From: Palsa-739 sp035532535
GTDB taxonomy: Bacteria; Actinomycetota; Thermoleophilia; Gaiellales; Gaiellaceae
Length of the DNA stretch: 64,000 nucleotides
Direction of reading: 5' to 3'
Assembly (NCBI GenBank): GCA_035532535.1
Contig: DATKQT010000040.1
Coordinates: forward strand, 1-64,000
Part shown: positions 61,406 to 64,000 of the stretch, piece by piece
Numbering within the stretch: the stretch's first letter is position 1
How the letters are laid out: each line of letters starts with the position of its first letter
Made by a program: the position numbers and the translations under genes
Notes under the pieces: generated by a model
Told to the model about the DNA's origin: nothing
What the model saw: only the letters and a program-made list of their open reading frames with translations
Database searches by the model: none

Positions 61406-62638
61406 GTGCTCGACCTCCTCCCACTCACCGCCGAGATCGTCGACGGCCGGCTCTCGATCGGCGGCATGGCCGCGACGCGACTCGCGGAAGAGCACGGGAC
61501 GCCGCTCGTCGTCTACTGCGAGGAGACGATCCGGGCGCAGGCGCGTGCGTACCGAACGGCGGCGCACGGCGCCTCGATCGTCTACGGGACGAAGGCGTTC
61601 GCCAACGTTGCGCTGTTGCGCGTCCTGGCGGAGGAGGGAGTGGGCGCCGATGTCTCCACCCTCGGAGAGCTCGCGTTCGCTCGCGAAGCCGGGCTCGACG
61701 GCGGACGCATCCTCTTCCACGGCAACAACAAATCGGACGACGAGCTCCGCGCGGCGGCCGAAGCGGGAGCGACGGTCGTTCTCGACGCGCCCGACGAGCC
61801 GGCGCGCGCGGCGGCGGCCGGCGTCGGCCGCGTGCTCGTGCGCCTTACGCCGGGCGTGGAGGCCGTCACACACCAGTCGATCCAGACCGCGCACGACGAG
61901 TCGAAGTTCGGCCTCGCTCCGGACGCGGCGCTCGCCGCCATCGCCGAGGCCCGTGCGCTCGGCATGGATGTCGCCGGCATCCACTTCCACGTCGGCTCCC
62001 AGCTCGCGCGCGTCGAGGAGAGCCTCGTCGCGGTCGACCGGCTGGTTGCGTTCTGCGCTCGTGCCGAGGCCGAGCTTGGATGGGCTCCGCAGGTTCTCGA
62101 CATCGGGGGCGGACTCGGGATCAAGTACACGCGCGAGGAGCACGTCCCGGAGATCGCGGACTTCGTGCCACCGCTCGTTGCGCGGCTCCCCGCCGGCGTG
62201 GAGGTCGTGCTCGAGCCGGGGCGATCGCTCGTCGGCCGGGCCGGGGTGACGCTCTACCGCGTCGGCGTCGTCAAGGAATCCGGTGGCGTGTCCTACGTCG
62301 CGGTCGACGGGGGCATGTCCGACAACCCGCGGCCGCAGCTGTACGGCGCACGCTACGAAGCGCTGCTCGCCAACCGCGCCGACGAGCTCCCGGACGGTGT
62401 CTTCCGTATCGCCGGCAAGCACTGCGAGTCGGGGGACGTCCTCATCGACGCGATCGCCCTCCCGCACCCGCGGCGCGGGGACCTACTCGCGGTGCCGGCG
62501 ACCGGCGCGTACACCCTCGCGATGGCCTCGACGTACAACGGCGTCCCGAATCCGGCCGCCGTGCTGGTCGCCGGCGGTGTCGCACGGCTCGTTCGCGCTC
62601 GGCAGCCTGTCGCCGATCTCCTACGCTTCGAGCGATGA
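61406..62638 (+). CDS. lysA: Diaminopimelate decarboxylase
   Basis: The last step of lysine synthesis, PLP-dependent. The 410 residues show the PLP-lysine in ASIVYGTKAFANVALL, GIHFHVGSQLARVEES, IGGGLGIKYTREEHVP, VVLEPGRSLVGRAGV and KHCESGDVLIDA (active-site Cys from the partner subunit). GTG 61406 (VLDLLPLTAEIVDGRL) gives the usual N-terminus; the frame upstream has no homologous residues. The next gene overlaps as ATGA. Confidence 0.95.
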   Translation: MLDLLPLTAEIVDGRLSIGGMAATRLAEEHGTPLVVYCEETIRAQARAYRTAAHGASIVYGTKAFANVALLRVLAEEGVGADVSTLGELAFAREAGLDGGRILFHGNNKSDDELRAAAEAGATVVLDAPDEPARAAAAGVGRVLVRLTPGVEAVTHQSIQTAHDESKFGLAPDAALAAIAEARALGMDVAGIHFHVGSQLARVEESLVAVDRLVAFCARAEAELGWAPQVLDIGGGLGIKYTREEHVPEIADFVPPLVARLPAGVEVVLEPGRSLVGRAGVTLYRVGVVKESGGVSYVAVDGGMSDNPRPQLYGARYEALLANRADELPDGVFRIAGKHCESGDVLIDAIALPHPRRGDLLAVPATGAYTLAMASTYNGVPNPAAVLVAGGVARLVRARQPVADLLRFER

Positions 62639-63561
62639 CGCAGCGCCTCGCCAACGTCCCGGGCATCGTGCTCGTCAGCATCGCCGCGACGATGTGGGGG
62701 CTCGACGGCCTCATCCGCAAGCCGCTGGCGCACACGACGAGCGCGGCGACGATCGTCTTCGGCGAGCACGTCGTCCTCGTCGCCTGCACGATCACGCTGC
62801 TCGTGCCGGCGCTGGCATCGCTCTGGCGTGCCGGCCCTCGTTACATCCTCTCAGGCGTCCTCGTCGGCGCCGGCGCGTCGGCGATCGCCACCATCCTCTT
62901 CACGGAGGCGCTGTTCCACGGCGACTTCATCACCGTCGTCGTGCTGCAGAAGTCGCAGCCCCTGATCGCCGTCGTCGGCGCATGGCTCGTGCTCGGCGAG
63001 CAGCCGCGCCCACAGTTCGCGTGGTTCCTCGTTCCGGCCCTCGCCGGCATCTGGCTGATCGCGCTCCCACACCCCCTCGCACCGCACGTGCACGGCATGA
63101 CGCCGATCGCGGAGACGCTCGGCGCGGCCTCGCTGTGGGGGCTCGGCACCGTCTTCGGCCGCTACCTCGGCCGGAAGCTCGCCTTCGAGCACGTCACCAC
63201 CGTCCGCTTTGCGTTCGGGCTGGTCGCGAGTGCCTGCGCGCTTCCGATCGTCGGAGCGGCCGCCTACTCGGACGCGCACGACAGCTTCTACATCGCCGTA
63301 CTCGCGCTCGTGACCGGCCTGGCCGCACTCGGCCTCTACTACTACGGCCTCCAGCGCACGCCGGCGCTGCTCGCCGCCCTGGGCGAGCTCGCGTTCCCGG
63401 TGACGGCCACGCTCGTCGGCCTGTACGTCTTCAACAGCTCGCTGCGGTGGTCGCAGTGGGTCGGGGTCGCGGTCACGGTCGGCGTCGTCAGCCTCTTGCC
63501 GGCACGCCGCCGCGACATCGTCCGGACACCCGACTTGGTGCCCGCTCCCGCGGCGAGCTAG
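62635..63561 (+). CDS. EamA-family (DMT) permease
   Basis: The 308 residues make ten membrane helices in two EamA repeats: TMWGLDGLIRKPL ... ITVVVLQKSQPLIAVVGAWL for the first, ASLWGLGTVFGRYLGRKLAF ... TPALLAALGELAFPVTATLV for the second. DMT carriers export amino acids or other metabolites. Coupling to lysA (ATGA) makes lysine or diaminopimelate a reasonable guess for the substrate, but nothing in the sequence shows it. Confidence 0.88.
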   Translation: MTQRLANVPGIVLVSIAATMWGLDGLIRKPLAHTTSAATIVFGEHVVLVACTITLLVPALASLWRAGPRYILSGVLVGAGASAIATILFTEALFHGDFITVVVLQKSQPLIAVVGAWLVLGEQPRPQFAWFLVPALAGIWLIALPHPLAPHVHGMTPIAETLGAASLWGLGTVFGRYLGRKLAFEHVTTVRFAFGLVASACALPIVGAAAYSDAHDSFYIAVLALVTGLAALGLYYYGLQRTPALLAALGELAFPVTATLVGLYVFNSSLRWSQWVGVAVTVGVVSLLPARRRDIVRTPDLVPAPAAS

Positions 63562-63564
63562 GCT
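63559..63564 (+). promoter_or_regulatory. -10 box of the acyl-CoA dehydrogenase gene
   Basis: TAGGCT, 7 nt before GTG 63572. Its first three bases are the stop codon of the permease gene. Confidence 0.4.
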
Positions 63565-63571
63565 CGGCGTC

Positions 63572-64000
63572 GTGGACCTGCGCGACACCGCGGAGGAGGG
63601 CGCCTTCCGGGCCGAGCTGCGCGCCTGGCTGGACGCGAACCTGCCCGAGGAGCGGCGCGGCTGGAGGGGCGGCGAGCAACGCTTCGGCGACGACTTCGGC
63701 CGCGCGTGGAGCCGCAAGCTGTACGAGGCCGGCTATGCCGGGCTGACCTGGCCGCAGGAATACGGCGGCGCGGGCTCGCCGTACAGCTTCCAGGCGATCT
63801 TCTACGAGGAGATGGCGCGCGCGCAGGCTCCGGCGCACGTGGGCGTCATCGGTCTCGGGATGGCGGGGCCGACGATCATGGCGCACGGCAGCGACGAGCA
63901 GAAGCAGGCGCACCTGTCGAAGATCCTGTCCGCCGAGGAGATCTGGTGCCAGGGCTTCTCCGAGCCCGACGCCGGCTCCGACCTCGCCGCCGCGCGCACG
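63572..64000 (+). CDS. Acyl-CoA dehydrogenase, N-terminal part (runs off the window)
   Basis: 143 codons are present, open at the right edge. The N-terminal helical domain reads FRAELRAWLDANLPEERRGW, RKLYEAGYAGLTWPQEYGGA and AIFYEEMARAQAPAHVG; the FAD/substrate loop follows as WCQGFSEPDAGSDLA. These are standard acyl-CoA dehydrogenase motifs of the large actinobacterial group acting on branched-chain, steroid or unusual acyl-CoAs. The substrate cannot be inferred because the catalytic Glu region is outside the window. GTG 63572 lies 10 nt after the permease stop. Confidence 0.9.
   Translation, partial: MDLRDTAEEGAFRAELRAWLDANLPEERRGWRGGEQRFGDDFGRAWSRKLYEAGYAGLTWPQEYGGAGSPYSFQAIFYEEMARAQAPAHVGVIGLGMAGPTIMAHGSDEQKQAHLSKILSAEEIWCQGFSEPDAGSDLAAART

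Noticed and set aside
61204..61467. 87-codon minus-strand frame ending before leuS as a leader peptide
   Set aside because: It has a single leucine codon in its last part and overlaps the lysA start on the other strand; no Leu-rich run as expected for ribosome-mediated attenuation.

Overview
The window is very GC-rich and carries about 58 protein genes, one tRNA, almost no non-coding space and no phage or plasmid functions. Gene content (split leucine tRNA/PPi-type phosphofructokinase locus, hrcA-dnaJ, MsiK-type ATPase, DasR-like GntR control, DUF1272, GlsB/SHOCT proteins) and codon usage point to an actinomycetote. A Thermoleophilia (Gaiellales/Solirubrobacterales-like) origin is my inference, not something the sequence proves. 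Two habits run through it. Many genes have a TAnnnT box only 5-11 nt before the start codon, which suggests leaderless mRNAs. Neighbouring genes are often joined by 4-nt start/stop overlaps (ATGA, GTGA and apparently CTGA).

Layout. 1-282: the 3' end of an IS5-type transposase and a 161-bp MITE-like element touching the stop codon of uvrA. 279-14645: DNA repair and core genes (uvrA with a LexA box, uvrB, lytic transglycosylase, coaE, rpsA, polA) mixed with small membrane proteins, an AI-2E family permease and a metallophosphoesterase. 14671-21570: a degenerate LarA-like protein and a complete branched-chain amino acid ABC transporter (livKHMGF). 21710-25897: tRNA-Leu(CAA), a phosphofructokinase predicted to use PPi, an ArsB/NhaD-type permease and two exported proteins of unknown function. 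25916-30704: deoC, a full aldehyde dehydrogenase, a half-length dehydrogenase pseudoenzyme, a TrpC-like protein and a methyltransferase.

30694-40896 is the most coherent accessory block: an amino-sugar (GlcNAc/MurNAc) salvage regulon. It has a solute-binding protein, two permeases, a MsiK-like ATPase, a GntR regulator, NagA, a SIS-domain sugar-phosphate protein, a GH3 NagZ-like protein and an unusual protein fusing a glycosidase-like barrel to a MurQ etherase. Three copies of a TGGT-N4-ACCA type operator stand in front of the binding protein, in front of murQ-nagA-SIS, and between gntR and the ATPase. No sugar kinase is visible, so that step must be encoded elsewhere.

40893-64000 is dense housekeeping: era-cdd-DGK/PAP2-ybeY-phoH, yqeY-HIT-mtaB-prmA-dnaJ-hrcA-hemW-DUF1272-lepA, cupin, GNAT, murJ, rpsT, holA-comEC-comEA, a nucleotidyltransferase, leuS behind an attenuator-like hairpin, lysA, an EamA permease and the start of an acyl-CoA dehydrogenase. 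The HIT gene appears to start at CTG and would be missed by callers that allow only ATG, GTG and TTG.
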